Below, one piece after another: positions 17,383-25,354 of a DNA stretch of 64,000 nt. The notes under the pieces were generated by a model. It saw only the letters and a program-made list of their open reading frames with translations, had not been told where the DNA came from and did not search any database. Source of the stretch: an uncultured Poribacteria bacterium (lineage in GTDB: Bacteria > Poribacteria > WGA-4E > WGA-3G). The position numbers and the translations under genes were made by a program. Numbering within the stretch: position 1 is the first letter of the stretch; every line of letters begins with the position of its first letter. The stretch is from contig OX639973.1 of NCBI GenBank assembly GCA_951828385.1, forward strand, positions 6,054,845-6,118,844, written 5' to 3'.

Positions 17383-18465
17383 ATGCTTATTATTGATGCA
17401 CATCTTGATCTATCCATGAATGCGTTACAAGGCAATAGAGATTTGCTGCGTTCCGCCTATACAATTCGCACCCAAGAAGTAGGGCTGCCCCGGAAGGGGC
17501 AAGGCACCGTGGCTTTCCCGGAGATGCGTCAGGGTCGGATCGCTCTGAGTTTCGTCACACTCTTTGCCCGTTCAACCGGCAGACCCGCCCCGCATTTCGA
17601 TTTTGCTTCACCTGTCCAAGCTTACGGTGTCGCACAGGGACAATTGGCTTACTACTATGCTTTAGAAGAGACAGGACATGTCCGTATCATCACGAATAGA
17701 GAAAACTTGGACGACCACATCAACGACTGGCAGAATTGGGAGAGCAAGACAACGGATGATACAGCCGACCCCGATAACACGCCTTCGTTGGGATTCGTAA
17801 TTAGTCTGGAGGGAGCTGATCCGATTCTACAGCCAGAGCAATTAGAGACTTGGGTGAATGGCGGGTTGCGCTTCATCGGACTGACACACTACGGTCCCGG
17901 ACGTTACGCTGGCGGAACAGGCACAGAAATCGGATTAACCGAACTCGGGCCGCCACTGTTGGCTGAGATGGAACGGTTAGGCGTTATCCTTGACCTCACC
18001 CACTGCTCAGATCAGGCGTTCTGGCAATCGTTAGACCACTACAACGGCTTAGTCCTCGCCAGTCATAATAACTGCCGCGCACTCGTTCCGCATCAACGTC
18101 AATTTAGCGACGCACAATTACGTGCCATTTTTGAACGGGATGGGGTGATCGGTGCTGCTTTTGATGCATGGATGCTCCAACCCGGTTGGATTACCGGTGA
18201 AACGCCCCATGACAAGGTCACCTTGAACACCGTCGTTGACCACATTGACTATATCTGTCAGTTAGCGGGCAACAGTCGGCACGCCGCTATCGGTACTGAC
18301 TTAGACGGCGGTTACGGACGTGAGCAGTCTCCCAGCGACTTGGACACCATCGCCGACCTACAGAAGATACCGGGCTTAATGTCAGCCCGCGGCTATAGCG
18401 ACGACGACATCGCCGCAATCATGCACGGCAACTGGCTCCGATTCTTACACGACGCATGGGGTTAA
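17383..18465 (+). CDS. Membrane dipeptidase-type metallopeptidase (M19)
   Basis: Family M19 signatures are visible in order: the metal-binding H-x-D in IIDAHLDLS, Glu in VISLEGADP, ILDLTHCSDQAFW, His in LASHNNCRAL, and AAIGTDLDGGYG with the active-site Asp. These zinc enzymes hydrolyse dipeptides or related amide substrates. At 360 residues it is full length and has no signal peptide, so it is probably cytoplasmic. The start at 17383 follows CCGCAAGGTAAAATTAAAA, a leader that recurs before three other genes of this window. A GC-rich 70-bp gap separates it from the sulfatase gene. Confidence 0.9.
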   Translation: MLIIDAHLDLSMNALQGNRDLLRSAYTIRTQEVGLPRKGQGTVAFPEMRQGRIALSFVTLFARSTGRPAPHFDFASPVQAYGVAQGQLAYYYALEETGHVRIITNRENLDDHINDWQNWESKTTDDTADPDNTPSLGFVISLEGADPILQPEQLETWVNGGLRFIGLTHYGPGRYAGGTGTEIGLTELGPPLLAEMERLGVILDLTHCSDQAFWQSLDHYNGLVLASHNNCRALVPHQRQFSDAQLRAIFERDGVIGAAFDAWMLQPGWITGETPHDKVTLNTVVDHIDYICQLAGNSRHAAIGTDLDGGYGREQSPSDLDTIADLQKIPGLMSARGYSDDDIAAIMHGNWLRFLHDAWG

Positions 18466-18616
18466 CGGACTTAAAAACCGTTAATATGAATAGGTTTACC
18501 AGACCGCTTGCGAATTTATCTCTTGGTATTCAGTTCAATTTTATGTTACAATTATCAGAGATGCAAAACATTTATACTTGCACATTCGTCTTTTTTTTAA
18601 CGCAAGGAGAATTACA

Positions 18617-18886
18617 ATGCCGTATCCCAATTATACACCTGAATCCGTCACCGCTCGTGGCGAGGAAATCTATCAGCAGCAGATACGACACAAAGTTGAA
18701 CCAGAGCACAAAGGCAAGTTCTTAGTTCTTGATATTGAAACTGGCGACTATGAAATTGACGCTGAAGATTTGGAAGCGACAATGCGCCTGCTTGCCAAGC
18801 ACCCTGAAGCTGTTACCTACGGACTTCGGATTGGATACCCAGCTGCCTACGGCATTGGCTTTAACTTTACGGCATACACAAAATGA
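18617..18886 (+). CDS. Small partner protein of an aspartic-protease pair
   Basis: AAGGAG precedes ATG 18617 by 8 nt. The 89-residue product (PYPNYTPESVTARGEEIYQQ ... GKFLVLDIETGDYEIDAEDLE) is a small alpha/beta protein without signal peptide. Its TGA overlaps the next ATG as ATGA (18883-18886), so the two genes are translationally coupled. Such two-gene units, with a short protein followed by a clan-AA aspartic protease, are frequent in cyanobacteria and poribacteria and have toxin-antitoxin-like layout, but their job is not established. Confidence 0.75.
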   Translation: MPYPNYTPESVTARGEEIYQQQIRHKVEPEHKGKFLVLDIETGDYEIDAEDLEATMRLLAKHPEAVTYGLRIGYPAAYGIGFNFTAYTK

Positions 18887-19254
18887 TTATTGGAAAAATT
18901 AGAGCCGATCAGGAAGCTGTCATTGAATTGGAAGTTGTTGGATTAAATCACCGCGAAAAGGTTGAGGTGGTCATTGATACTGGTTTCACAGGTTTTTTAA
19001 TGCTGCCATCCGATTTGATTAAACGCCTCCGACTTCAACTGATCGGTAACCGTCGTGCAATTCTCGGTGATGGAAGCCCAGTCAGTTTTGATCTATATCT
19101 TGCCACAGTCGTATGGCACGGCAGAACACGTGATGTTCCCGTGCTTCGCGCAAAACATGACGGTGCGCTCCTCGGCATGTTGATGCTTTCTGGGAGTCGT
19201 GCAGTATTAGAGGTTGTACCGAGCGGTACCGTAACGATTGTTCCTATGACATAA
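18883..19254 (+). CDS. Clan AA (retropepsin-like) aspartic protease
   Basis: This 123-residue protein has the D-T-G active-site triplet in VEVVIDTGFTGFLMLP and the family's later G-(S/A)-D/LLGMLML strand (DGALLGMLMLSG). Retropepsin-like enzymes of this size act as dimers, each subunit giving one D-T-G. It is coupled by an ATGA overlap to the small gene before it, which may be its regulator or substrate. A non-autonomous insertion element begins 46 bp after its stop. Confidence 0.82.
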   Translation: MIIGKIRADQEAVIELEVVGLNHREKVEVVIDTGFTGFLMLPSDLIKRLRLQLIGNRRAILGDGSPVSFDLYLATVVWHGRTRDVPVLRAKHDGALLGMLMLSGSRAVLEVVPSGTVTIVPMT

Positions 19255-19299
19255 ATCAAAAATTTCATGACGAATTAAATCTTTTGGAATATCAGTATA

Positions 19300-19795
19300 C
19301 TATAGTTTGGACAATTTTTAGACATAGCACTCCGCTGGAGTGCAAGAACCTCTAAACCAAAGTCTCTATAGACATATTGCTCCGCTGGAGCAAAGATACG
19401 CAACCTATCCGGGTGCCAGGCGCAATCCATAAGGAACTAACGACACCGACACTCAGATGTCTCCTCACGCCAGAGGCGTGATATTGCTTCGCAGTGAGAA
19501 TAGAAATGAGGGGCAGAGAGTCCCGCACTCCGTATGAAGATTAAGAATTTAATCGGGTAATTCTGAGACGTGTGATAACAAGTAGATCGGTTCGTAGTAG
19601 TGCGATTCATCGCACGTCGCAGTGCCTGAATTACCCAATTTATTTGTTAAACCTCATTAGGAGTGCTATGTAAAGCTTCACGCCTTGGACATAAATGTGC
19701 TTTTCAGCGAGTTATGCTGCCCCTAAAACTCGTAGAAAAACAGAAACGCCCTTGGAAACACGACACGAAACAGACAGAAACTGTCCAAACTATAG
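19300..19795. mobile_element. Non-autonomous element (MITE-like) with IS4-related ends
   Basis: Ends CTATAGTTTGGACA (19300-19313) and TGTCCAAACTATAG (19782-19795) form a perfect 14-bp inverted repeat, one base away from the ends of the IS4 element at 1683 (CTAAAGTTTGGACAAT). The 496-bp interior has no credible gene. It holds short palindromes: CACTCCGCTGGAGTG, GCTCCGCTGGAGC, and a TTCGTAGTAGTGCGATTCAT motif shared with the tandem array at 52550. No clean target duplication remains. The right end abuts TATAAT, as for the IS4 element, and lies 17 bp before the next start codon. Confidence 0.7.
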
Positions 19796-19812
19796 TATAA
19801 TTAGGCGGAAAC

Positions 19813-20709
19813 ATGCCAGAACCGAACGATACATCGCAAAATCACAACAGTGAACCTACTATAGGAACGACTGCCCTTAAACCGATGCGATTTGAGGACA
19901 TTCTGGATACGACGTTTAGCCTCTATCGGAAACATTTTTGGCTATTCTTGGGACTTGTCGCTTTTTCTGTCCTATCAGAACTTGTATTACATCTTTTGAG
20001 TGATTTTTCTGAGCTTTTCTTTGACCATTCTTTTCTATTGGGAATCGCAGCAGTTTTAATTACCATTACTTTTTTCGTTATAGGTATAGGCGGAATAGCT
20101 ATCGGTAGCGGGGCAACCTATCTCGGTGAAAACATTACAATTCGTTCAGCTTTACAACAAACAATGGATAGGTTTTGGCAGCTGATGGGTTGTTTTCTTC
20201 TTTGGTTGTTAGTTGTAACGGTTTTGACAGTTACGGTCATCGGTATACCGTTTGCAATCTATTTTGCGGTACGTTGGGGATTGTTCATTCAAACAATCAT
20301 GTTTGAAAAGCCTGTCATAAGCATCGCTCTCGGACGGAGTAGTGAACTCGTCAAGGATATGTGGTGGCGCGTGTTTGGAATGCTACTCGCAATCCTTTTG
20401 TTGAGTACCGTGGTTCACGCAATAATTGAAATTTCCATCGGATTCATACTTATTGCAACAAACCTTGTGAGTGAAGTAGATTTTATTGATATTCTTCAAT
20501 GGGGACTATTCGGAGAATCTTTTGAGAGCAGTACGCCACTTTTTCACGCGATTTCGATTGTTATACATCTTGGTGTCTATGCGATTTCATTTCCAATTTG
20601 GATTATCGGTATCACCCTTCTTTACTTCAACCAACGCATCCGGAAAGAGGGATTTGATATTGAGATGCAGATCCCGCAACCTAACGCTGTTGAAAATGAC
20701 TTAGGTTGA
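19813..20709 (+). CDS. Multi-pass membrane protein (glycerophosphodiester phosphodiesterase membrane-domain-like)
   Basis: A 298-residue protein with about six hydrophobic helices. The opening KPMRFEDILDTTFSLYRKHFWLFLGL is typical of the 'YckC/GdpP-membrane or DUF975-like' group of inner-membrane proteins whose role is unknown. Later segments show WQLMGCFLLWLLVVTVLTVT and MLLAILLLSTVVHAIIEIS. There is no catalytic domain. The gene starts ATG at 19813, 17 bp downstream of the MITE-like element, whose insertion may now supply or have replaced its promoter. Confidence 0.75.
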   Translation: MPEPNDTSQNHNSEPTIGTTALKPMRFEDILDTTFSLYRKHFWLFLGLVAFSVLSELVLHLLSDFSELFFDHSFLLGIAAVLITITFFVIGIGGIAIGSGATYLGENITIRSALQQTMDRFWQLMGCFLLWLLVVTVLTVTVIGIPFAIYFAVRWGLFIQTIMFEKPVISIALGRSSELVKDMWWRVFGMLLAILLLSTVVHAIIEISIGFILIATNLVSEVDFIDILQWGLFGESFESSTPLFHAISIVIHLGVYAISFPIWIIGITLLYFNQRIRKEGFDIEMQIPQPNAVENDLG

Positions 20710-21126
20710 TTTGTTGGCAACATTCCAGCGTATAGGTGTGGCACGTATCCGGTGTAGCATAGACTGTTAGTCTGTGGCACGTATCCGGTGTAGCATAGAC
20801 TGTTAGTCTGTGTCCTGTGGAGAACCTGTATTTCCCAATCCGCGAAATCCGTGAAAATTTGGGATTTGCGGCGCACTCATCCATAAGCGACCAACATTCA
20901 GACAACAATTGACAAAATATTTACACACACCTTTAGTCAGAGCCATTCAGTTTTCGGTTTTTTCGTCCAATTTTGGTCCTCCCAGGTTCGGTAGGTTCGG
21001 TTTGCCACCGCACCGGACTTGAAAAAGAAGATTCAAAAATTCAGACAATCCGACAATTTGCTTAAAACTAAATGACCCTGGTCAAGTAACTGTTGCGAAA
21101 ATCGCAACGCAAAAGGAGGTATCTTC
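20710..21126. other. Non-coding stretch with duplicated palindrome
   Basis: A 36-bp unit occurs twice in tandem (20737-20772, 20773-20808). It contains the palindrome GCATAGACTGTTAGTCTGTG of the dispersed family also found at 1578 and 56811. After it come AATCCGCGAAATCCGTGAA (a phrase recurring near 58166) and a doubled GGTTCGGTAGGTTCGGT. No coding frame is supported. Confidence 0.65.
21092..21108. promoter_or_regulatory. 17-bp palindrome, copy 1 of 3
   Basis: GTTGCGAAAATCGCAAC is a perfect 7-bp inverted repeat with a 3-bp centre, placed 4 bp before the AAAGGAGG site of the gene at 21127. Identical arms recur at 21545 and 21997, so an operator or a translation-control hairpin is likely. Confidence 0.6.
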
Positions 21127-21528
21127 ATGGGATTTCCATCATATCAAGAGGATATTCAGGACGCGAAAGGTGAACCTGTAAAGGCAGGAAAACAGAAAGA
21201 TCAAGTTATTGTAGAAGAATTGGAAGAATTAGAAGAACTCATAGAATCCGGGAAAAATACGGTTATCGTCAAAGCAGATGGTCTGGCGATCAACTCTATT
21301 GAGATGGAAAGTTATGCCTGCGACATCACGTTCATGGATAGTGAGGCGCAATTAGAACCGCAGATAGACCTCAGTGCAACCGCACGAGCAGAGAAAGGTG
21401 GAAAAGTGTTTCATATCTCAACTTTCTATGACATCAAAGAAGCTTGTTCTCTGCTAACGGCTCTTATGTCGGCTATTGAAAATGGGGAAGAAGTCTTTAA
21501 TGTCCGTAAACTCAATTCAAATGTATGA
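21127..21528 (+). CDS. Hypothetical acidic protein
   Basis: AAAGGAGG precedes ATG 21127. The 133-residue protein is acidic at the start (VIVEELEELEELIESGK), followed by an alpha/beta part (DLSATARAEKGGKVFHIST). There is no signal peptide and no family was recognised. It is the first of three small genes, each preceded by the same 17-bp palindrome, which suggests common control. Confidence 0.7.
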   Translation: MGFPSYQEDIQDAKGEPVKAGKQKDQVIVEELEELEELIESGKNTVIVKADGLAINSIEMESYACDITFMDSEAQLEPQIDLSATARAEKGGKVFHISTFYDIKEACSLLTALMSAIENGEEVFNVRKLNSNV

Positions 21529-21544
21529 CTTGAAATTGAATGAA

Positions 21545-21561
21545 GTTGCGAAAATCGCAAC
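21545..21561. promoter_or_regulatory. 17-bp palindrome, copy 2 of 3
   Basis: GTTGCGAAAATCGCAAC, identical to the copy at 21092, lies 28 bp before the start codon of the gene at 21590. The distance from copy 1 is 453 bp. Confidence 0.6.
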
Positions 21562-21589
21562 CCTACCAACATTCTATAGGAGGCAACCT

Positions 21590-21895
21590 ATGAGAGATAA
21601 GATTGTGTTTTTTATACTCGGTGCAGTGCTGGCGACTATCGCGTACGCTGTCGGCAATGCGAACAGGGTTGAGGCAGATAACGGCAAAAAGGGAACATAC
21701 GGCTTTTTATCAGTAAGCCACCTTGAAGTTGACAGTATGCGTGTAGCTGAAAATGTCCATATCACAAAAAGTGATATACTTATCTCGGATCCTAAGAATC
21801 CTGGGAACCTTATTCGTATCTCTATTGAGCAGGGGATTCCGCATATAAGTCTCCAGACTGGAGATGGTGAAAAATCAACTTCTCACATTATGTGA
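21590..21895 (+). CDS. Exported or membrane-anchored hypothetical protein, frame continues past TGA
   Basis: AGGAGGC precedes ATG 21590. A single N-terminal hydrophobic helix (DKIVFFILGAVLATIAYAVG) anchors or exports the product; the rest is beta-rich (YGFLSVSHLEVDSMRVAENV, RISIEQGIPHISLQTGDGE). TGA at 21893 ends it at 101 residues. The frame then stays open for 32 more codons (LLYLGSDDGKKAYGLTSEG) to TAA at 21994, and that extension has the same strand pattern as the body. A nonsense change near the end of a 134-codon gene is the simplest reading. No good SECIS-like hairpin follows. The palindrome at 21545 lies upstream. Confidence 0.6.
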   Translation: MRDKIVFFILGAVLATIAYAVGNANRVEADNGKKGTYGFLSVSHLEVDSMRVAENVHITKSDILISDPKNPGNLIRISIEQGIPHISLQTGDGEKSTSHIM

Positions 21896-21996
21896 ATCGC
21901 AAAACCAATGATGCAACCACTCTTGTATTTGGGTAGTGATGATGGGAAAAAGGCGTATGGACTTACTTCTGAAGGTGTTGTTCCTAACAAATAACC

Positions 21997-22013
21997 GTTG
22001 CGAAATTCGCAAC
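21997..22013. promoter_or_regulatory. 17-bp palindrome, copy 3 of 3
   Basis: GTTGCGAAATTCGCAAC has the same 7-bp arms as the two earlier copies with one changed central base. It lies 2 bp after the TAA at 21994 and 116 bp before ATG 22130. A half site (GTTGCGA) is at 22729-22735, upstream of the minus-strand gene that starts at 22709. Confidence 0.6.
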
Positions 22014-22129
22014 AAACTTAAGGATTATTTCCTTAGACGGAAGTAACCTAACCAACTCTTTTTTTGGTGGTAGTAGCATCAAGGATATGCTTCCAGCAAG
22101 GTATGCAATCCATAAGGAGAAGAATCTCA

Positions 22130-22456
22130 ATGAGTAGACACTACAAGAAAAACTCTTATTCTCCAGTCAACAGGACTCAGAGTATAGGGTCACAAAGGGC
22201 AGAATGTGAAATATTCACGGAAACAAAGCGGCTGTCTAATCGCTCGGTACGTGAGTGGAAAGGTTGGAAATGCGATAAATGCGGCATCGTTCTAAAAGAC
22301 AATGACGAGATGCTACGTAGACATTTGTGTATCGGATGTCGTGCCGAACGACCCGGTAAAAACCACCGAAAACTAAAAGGAAGACAAACTTATAAACGCT
22401 TTATGGAAAAATACGGCAAAGAGTGGCGTAGACGACGCGGAGGACTTAAGAAATGA
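22130..22456 (+). CDS. Small basic zinc-ribbon protein
   Basis: The start is ATG 22130 after AAGGAGA. This 108-residue, Arg/Lys-rich protein has two C-x2-C knuckles, WKCDKCGIVL and HLCIGCRAE, 17 residues apart, which should bind one zinc. The tail KRFMEKYGKEWRRRRGGLKK is strongly basic, which suggests nucleic-acid binding. The family is unknown. Its 3' end overlaps the convergent gene at 22446 by 11 bp. Confidence 0.65.
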   Translation: MSRHYKKNSYSPVNRTQSIGSQRAECEIFTETKRLSNRSVREWKGWKCDKCGIVLKDNDEMLRRHLCIGCRAERPGKNHRKLKGRQTYKRFMEKYGKEWRRRRGGLKK

Positions 22457-22709
22457 AAATAGGAAAGGGAAGACGCAATGCTTTTAGTTGTGAACACCAA
22501 TTCCGGTAATATTGACGTTCTTGACATCTACTATAGATACAGCCAGCCGTACTACTCACCCCACCTAACATAAACCACATAACTTTCGACATATTCGAAT
22601 TCGCATCGGCTCTTGCCTGTGCTTCCACGGAGCTCTGTTGTGCGAAGCTAACCGGTATTGCATTAAAAAGTAGTAGCATTGCTATAAGAATGACGGATAC
22701 ACGGAACAT
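22446..22709 (-). CDS. Truncated paralogue of the neighbouring secreted glycine-rich protein
   Basis: The first 57 or so residues (MFRVSVILIAMLLLFNAIPV ... GGVSSTAG) are homologous to the gene at 22783, including signal peptide and a second hydrophobic segment. After that point similarity ends and the remaining 30 residues (CIYSRCQERQYYRN) look unrelated, so the gene was probably cut or frameshifted. AAGGAAA precedes the ATG. It lies downstream of its longer paralogue in the same direction, so a tandem duplication followed by decay is likely. Confidence 0.55.
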   Translation of the reverse strand: MFRVSVILIAMLLLFNAIPVSFAQQSSVEAQARADANSNMSKVMWFMLGGVSSTAGCIYSRCQERQYYRNWCSQLKALRLPFPIFIS

Positions 22710-22782
22710 AAAGTATTTCCTTGGAGGTGTTGCGAATTTCCAAGTAGTCTGATTTTCTAATTGAGATCTGTCAGCAGTAACA

Positions 22783-23301
22783 TCATAAATCGCTAATTAT
22801 GAACAGTAACACCATGCCCGCAATGCCTAAGTTAGAGGTGAGAGACCTTGTAGTTACCAGCCTTTTCCGAAGCAATATTGTTTTTGATCTATAGACTTGG
22901 GCGTAAGCTTCGATATATTCTGGAGATTTTCCGAGGAGTCGCTCCAGTGGCGGATTTACGTTGTGTGGATATGTGAAAACAACCCCTGGCATTGCCAAGG
23001 CACCCATAAGAATAGAACTTGAGATGCCACAATTCGTCACCGGGTCATCGGAAAAAAAATGTATGGGGGTCGTACCTATGAACGTCCCCAATAAACACCC
23101 TCCGACACAGCCAGTGACACTACCCGCACTGCTGCCGACGAGTCCGAACATAAACCACCACCCTTTTTTCATATCGTGATCTATATCTATTAGAGCATCG
23201 GCTTTCGCCTGTGTTTGCATAGCGTTCTCTTGTGCGAAACCGACGGGTATTGTGCTAAAAAGTAGTAAGGTTAGTATCAAAAGAGCGGATATACGGAACA
23301 T
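22783..23301 (-). CDS. Secreted protein with glycine-rich membrane hairpin
   Basis: GAGGAAG precedes the ATG at 23301 (a longer frame upstream has no ribosome-binding site). A signal peptide (MFRISALLILTLLLFSTIPVGFA) is cleaved before QENAMQTQAKADA. Then comes a Gly/Ser-rich hydrophobic hairpin (FGLVGSSAGSVTGCVGGCLL), a loop, and a final hydrophobic stretch (LGIAGMVLLFIISDL). The layout resembles small glycine-zipper envelope proteins. No enzyme motif; function unknown. A truncated copy follows at 22446. Confidence 0.65.
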   Translation of the reverse strand: MFRISALLILTLLLFSTIPVGFAQENAMQTQAKADALIDIDHDMKKGWWFMFGLVGSSAGSVTGCVGGCLLGTFIGTTPIHFFSDDPVTNCGISSSILMGALAMPGVVFTYPHNVNPPLERLLGKSPEYIEAYAQVYRSKTILLRKRLVTTRSLTSNLGIAGMVLLFIISDL

Positions 23302-23515
23302 AAGGCTTCCTCTTTTATTTCGGTTCTGGGAATAGTATGGCATATATCACAGAGATTATTTGGGTTGAACGCAACAGAGGATTTTTTCTCACTTGAAACA
23401 AAAACGGGAATCTGTTATGATTTAATTTCTAAACGAAACTTTCTTTCGTGCTTTTTGACGTGAAAATACGCAAAATTGTCCAAATGTTAACATAAAAATG
23501 GCAAGGGAGCGACTG

Positions 23516-23863
23516 ATGCAAGTCAATATTCAAAACAAGAACTTTACACTTTTAGAAATCCAAGGAAGAGTCATTGGACAAGATGCACTTGTACTTAAGA
23601 CGATGCTTGAAGAACATATTCAAGAACTTGAAGCGCAAGGTGGAACACCTACGCTGATTGTTGACATGTCGAAAGCCCAGACAATGGATAGTGCCGGTTT
23701 AGGCGTGCTTATTACCACCAGCACCCAAATCCGTCAAAATGGCGGACAGACGATGCTCGTTAACGTCAATAAAGGTATCAAACGCATGATGATCCGGACA
23801 AATCTGACATCACTTTTCGACTTTCCGAAGAACCTCACGGAAGCGATAACCAGCGCGTTGTAA
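23516..23863 (+). CDS. STAS-domain protein (anti-sigma factor antagonist-like)
   Basis: AAGGGAG lies 6 nt before ATG 23516, which I prefer over ATG 23498, which itself lies upstream of that site. The whole 115-residue protein is one STAS domain. The regulatory serine is in AQTMDSAGLGVLITT, the site phosphorylated by anti-sigma kinases in the SpoIIAA/RsbV family. A second STAS gene is at 36394. Its kinase partner is not in this window. Upstream, at 23475, the sequence ATTGTCCAAA resembles the outer part of the IS4 ends and may be a relic. Confidence 0.88.
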   Translation: MQVNIQNKNFTLLEIQGRVIGQDALVLKTMLEEHIQELEAQGGTPTLIVDMSKAQTMDSAGLGVLITTSTQIRQNGGQTMLVNVNKGIKRMMIRTNLTSLFDFPKNLTEAITSAL

Positions 23864-23882
23864 TCTTTGTTGCAAGATGCCC

Positions 23883-25208
23883 CTATTCCGTATATCCTGT
23901 CCTATCTGTGTTCCCGCCATACTTCAGCGCATAAATCAGTAAGTTTGACATGAACCGATAGACATCCGTGGAACGCCGGAGCCGTAGCATCGTACGGCTC
24001 TCGATCTCTGCAGTTTCCATCGCACACATATAATCTTTGCGATTGTAAACTACCGCCAACCGGTTGTCGATGGTAATCCCTTTCTGAAAACGGAATTGCG
24101 TCGGTTGTGCGTTGTTTTCGTTTCCCCAGAAGACATCACCTCCGTTCGGGGGTTTCGGCAAGTGGTAATAGATACTATAGAGTTCATGGTCGTGCGGTAC
24201 AATTTCAAGAGGATATTCTGGAAAAATTTGCCTGAGTTCATCAACGACAATATGTGCGAAAAGCCCGTTGAAACCGCAGTCGTCAAAAAACAGCATACCG
24301 CCCTTTTCAAGAATATATTTCCGAAGGGCGACGCGTTCTTCCGACGTGAAACCTGTCTGCAGTGGACCGTCTTTTGCAAGTTGACGACTGACAGTAATAT
24401 CTTTATCATGCCCTGTCATGATGATGAGCGGTGCGTCCATGATTTTTGAATTAGTGAGTCGTAGGGCACCACCTGCGAAATCCATATCCGCCCGAATCGG
24501 GGTGTGATCCTCTAACCATTTGATGAGTGAAGGGATCGCAGTTGGGTCCTGCCACCAATCCGAAAGCGAGTGTTTGAGACGAATCAGTCGAATGTGCCCC
24601 CGAATCTCGTTGCCTGTCCCTTCAAGGATACCGCCCAATTTTCCTTTCGGTATTTTTACAAAATTTCGCAATGTTATATCGGGCCCATCACCTAACCCGT
24701 TTGTCGGCAGGGCACCATCAAGGAATTCTGTGAACCCAGTGTCGGCTGTTCCTCTGCTTTGGACTGTAGGCGGCGTAGTTCTTTCGATGATTGCGGCACC
24801 ACCGCCAGGGGCAACAGACGCATGTGCCGATGAAGTGTTCGGTGTCTCAACATTAGACACGGTAGGCACATCCGCGACTTCCACAGGATCCAGCGCGTCT
24901 TCAAATCGTGGCTCTTGTCGGATGGTCGCTGTCTGCTCTTTCGGAAGCTGCCGTATATGCGATACCTGCGTCGGCGTGCGTGGTGTGGAAGTGGAAGTCT
25001 CTATTGTGAGTGTCGGATTGACAGTGACGGTTCTATGGGTCGGGCGGATTTCCGTCTCTATTTTAGTCGGATTGAGTTTAACAAGTGTGCCTTGGAACGC
25101 ATCGTTATCTAACGCCTTTTGTTCAGATAACAACAACGCCACAATTAGGGCAAAGAGCAGATGTAATCCAATTGAAGCAATAACTGCGCGAAAACGTCTC
25201 TGTTTCAT
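23883..25208 (-). CDS. DUF4159 protein with TonB-like N-terminal anchor
   Basis: The N-terminus (FRAVIASIGLHLLFALIVALLL) is one membrane helix of TonB type, followed by a long Thr/Pro-rich linker up to about residue 175. The C-terminal half is DUF4159: RADMDFAGGALRL, APLIIMTGHDKD, ILEKGGMLFFDDCGFNG, and PPNGGDVFWGNENNAQPTQF. DUF4159 has a flavodoxin/GATase-like fold and is often encoded near MoxR/VWA-type operons. Its activity is unknown. The start is preceded by CCGCAAGGTAAATTAAAAA, a leader shared with other genes here. Confidence 0.82.
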   Translation of the reverse strand: MKQRRFRAVIASIGLHLLFALIVALLLSEQKALDNDAFQGTLVKLNPTKIETEIRPTHRTVTVNPTLTIETSTSTPRTPTQVSHIRQLPKEQTATIRQEPRFEDALDPVEVADVPTVSNVETPNTSSAHASVAPGGGAAIIERTTPPTVQSRGTADTGFTEFLDGALPTNGLGDGPDITLRNFVKIPKGKLGGILEGTGNEIRGHIRLIRLKHSLSDWWQDPTAIPSLIKWLEDHTPIRADMDFAGGALRLTNSKIMDAPLIIMTGHDKDITVSRQLAKDGPLQTGFTSEERVALRKYILEKGGMLFFDDCGFNGLFAHIVVDELRQIFPEYPLEIVPHDHELYSIYYHLPKPPNGGDVFWGNENNAQPTQFRFQKGITIDNRLAVVYNRKDYMCAMETAEIESRTMLRLRRSTDVYRFMSNLLIYALKYGGNTDRTGYTE

Positions 25209-25211
25209 ATT

Positions 25212-25325
25212 TTTAATTTACCTTGCGGTTCGCTAAAGTGAGTTTAAACATTGACGTGCTTTCCCGTAGAACCGCCTCCATTACATTACGGCTTACGGTC
25301 TCTTGCTAAGAGGATAGAAGTTTCT
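25212..25325 (-). repeat. Dispersed intergenic repeat, copy 1
   Basis: This block upstream of the DUF4159 gene is similar over about 115 bp to 29706-29822, which lies upstream of the enolase-superfamily gene. Both share ACCTTGCGG-type leader ends, CCTCCATTACATTACGGCTT, and GGATAGAAG. It is non-coding and seems to carry a shared leader. Confidence 0.6.
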
Positions 25326-25354
25326 CAGTTTATACTGCCTTGTCCTCGGTATCC

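Noticed and set aside
19300-19795. A gene inside the MITE-like element
   Set aside because: No frame longer than a few dozen codons has a start with ribosome-binding site; the interior is made of short palindromes.
21092-22013. The 452-453 bp spacing of the three palindromes as a tandem duplication
   Set aside because: The sequences and proteins between the palindromes are not similar to each other, so the equal spacing seems to be chance.
24520-25236. 238-codon plus-strand frame over the DUF4159 gene
   Set aside because: Ser/Val/Cys-rich shadow of the Thr/Pro linker of the real gene; no ribosome-binding site.
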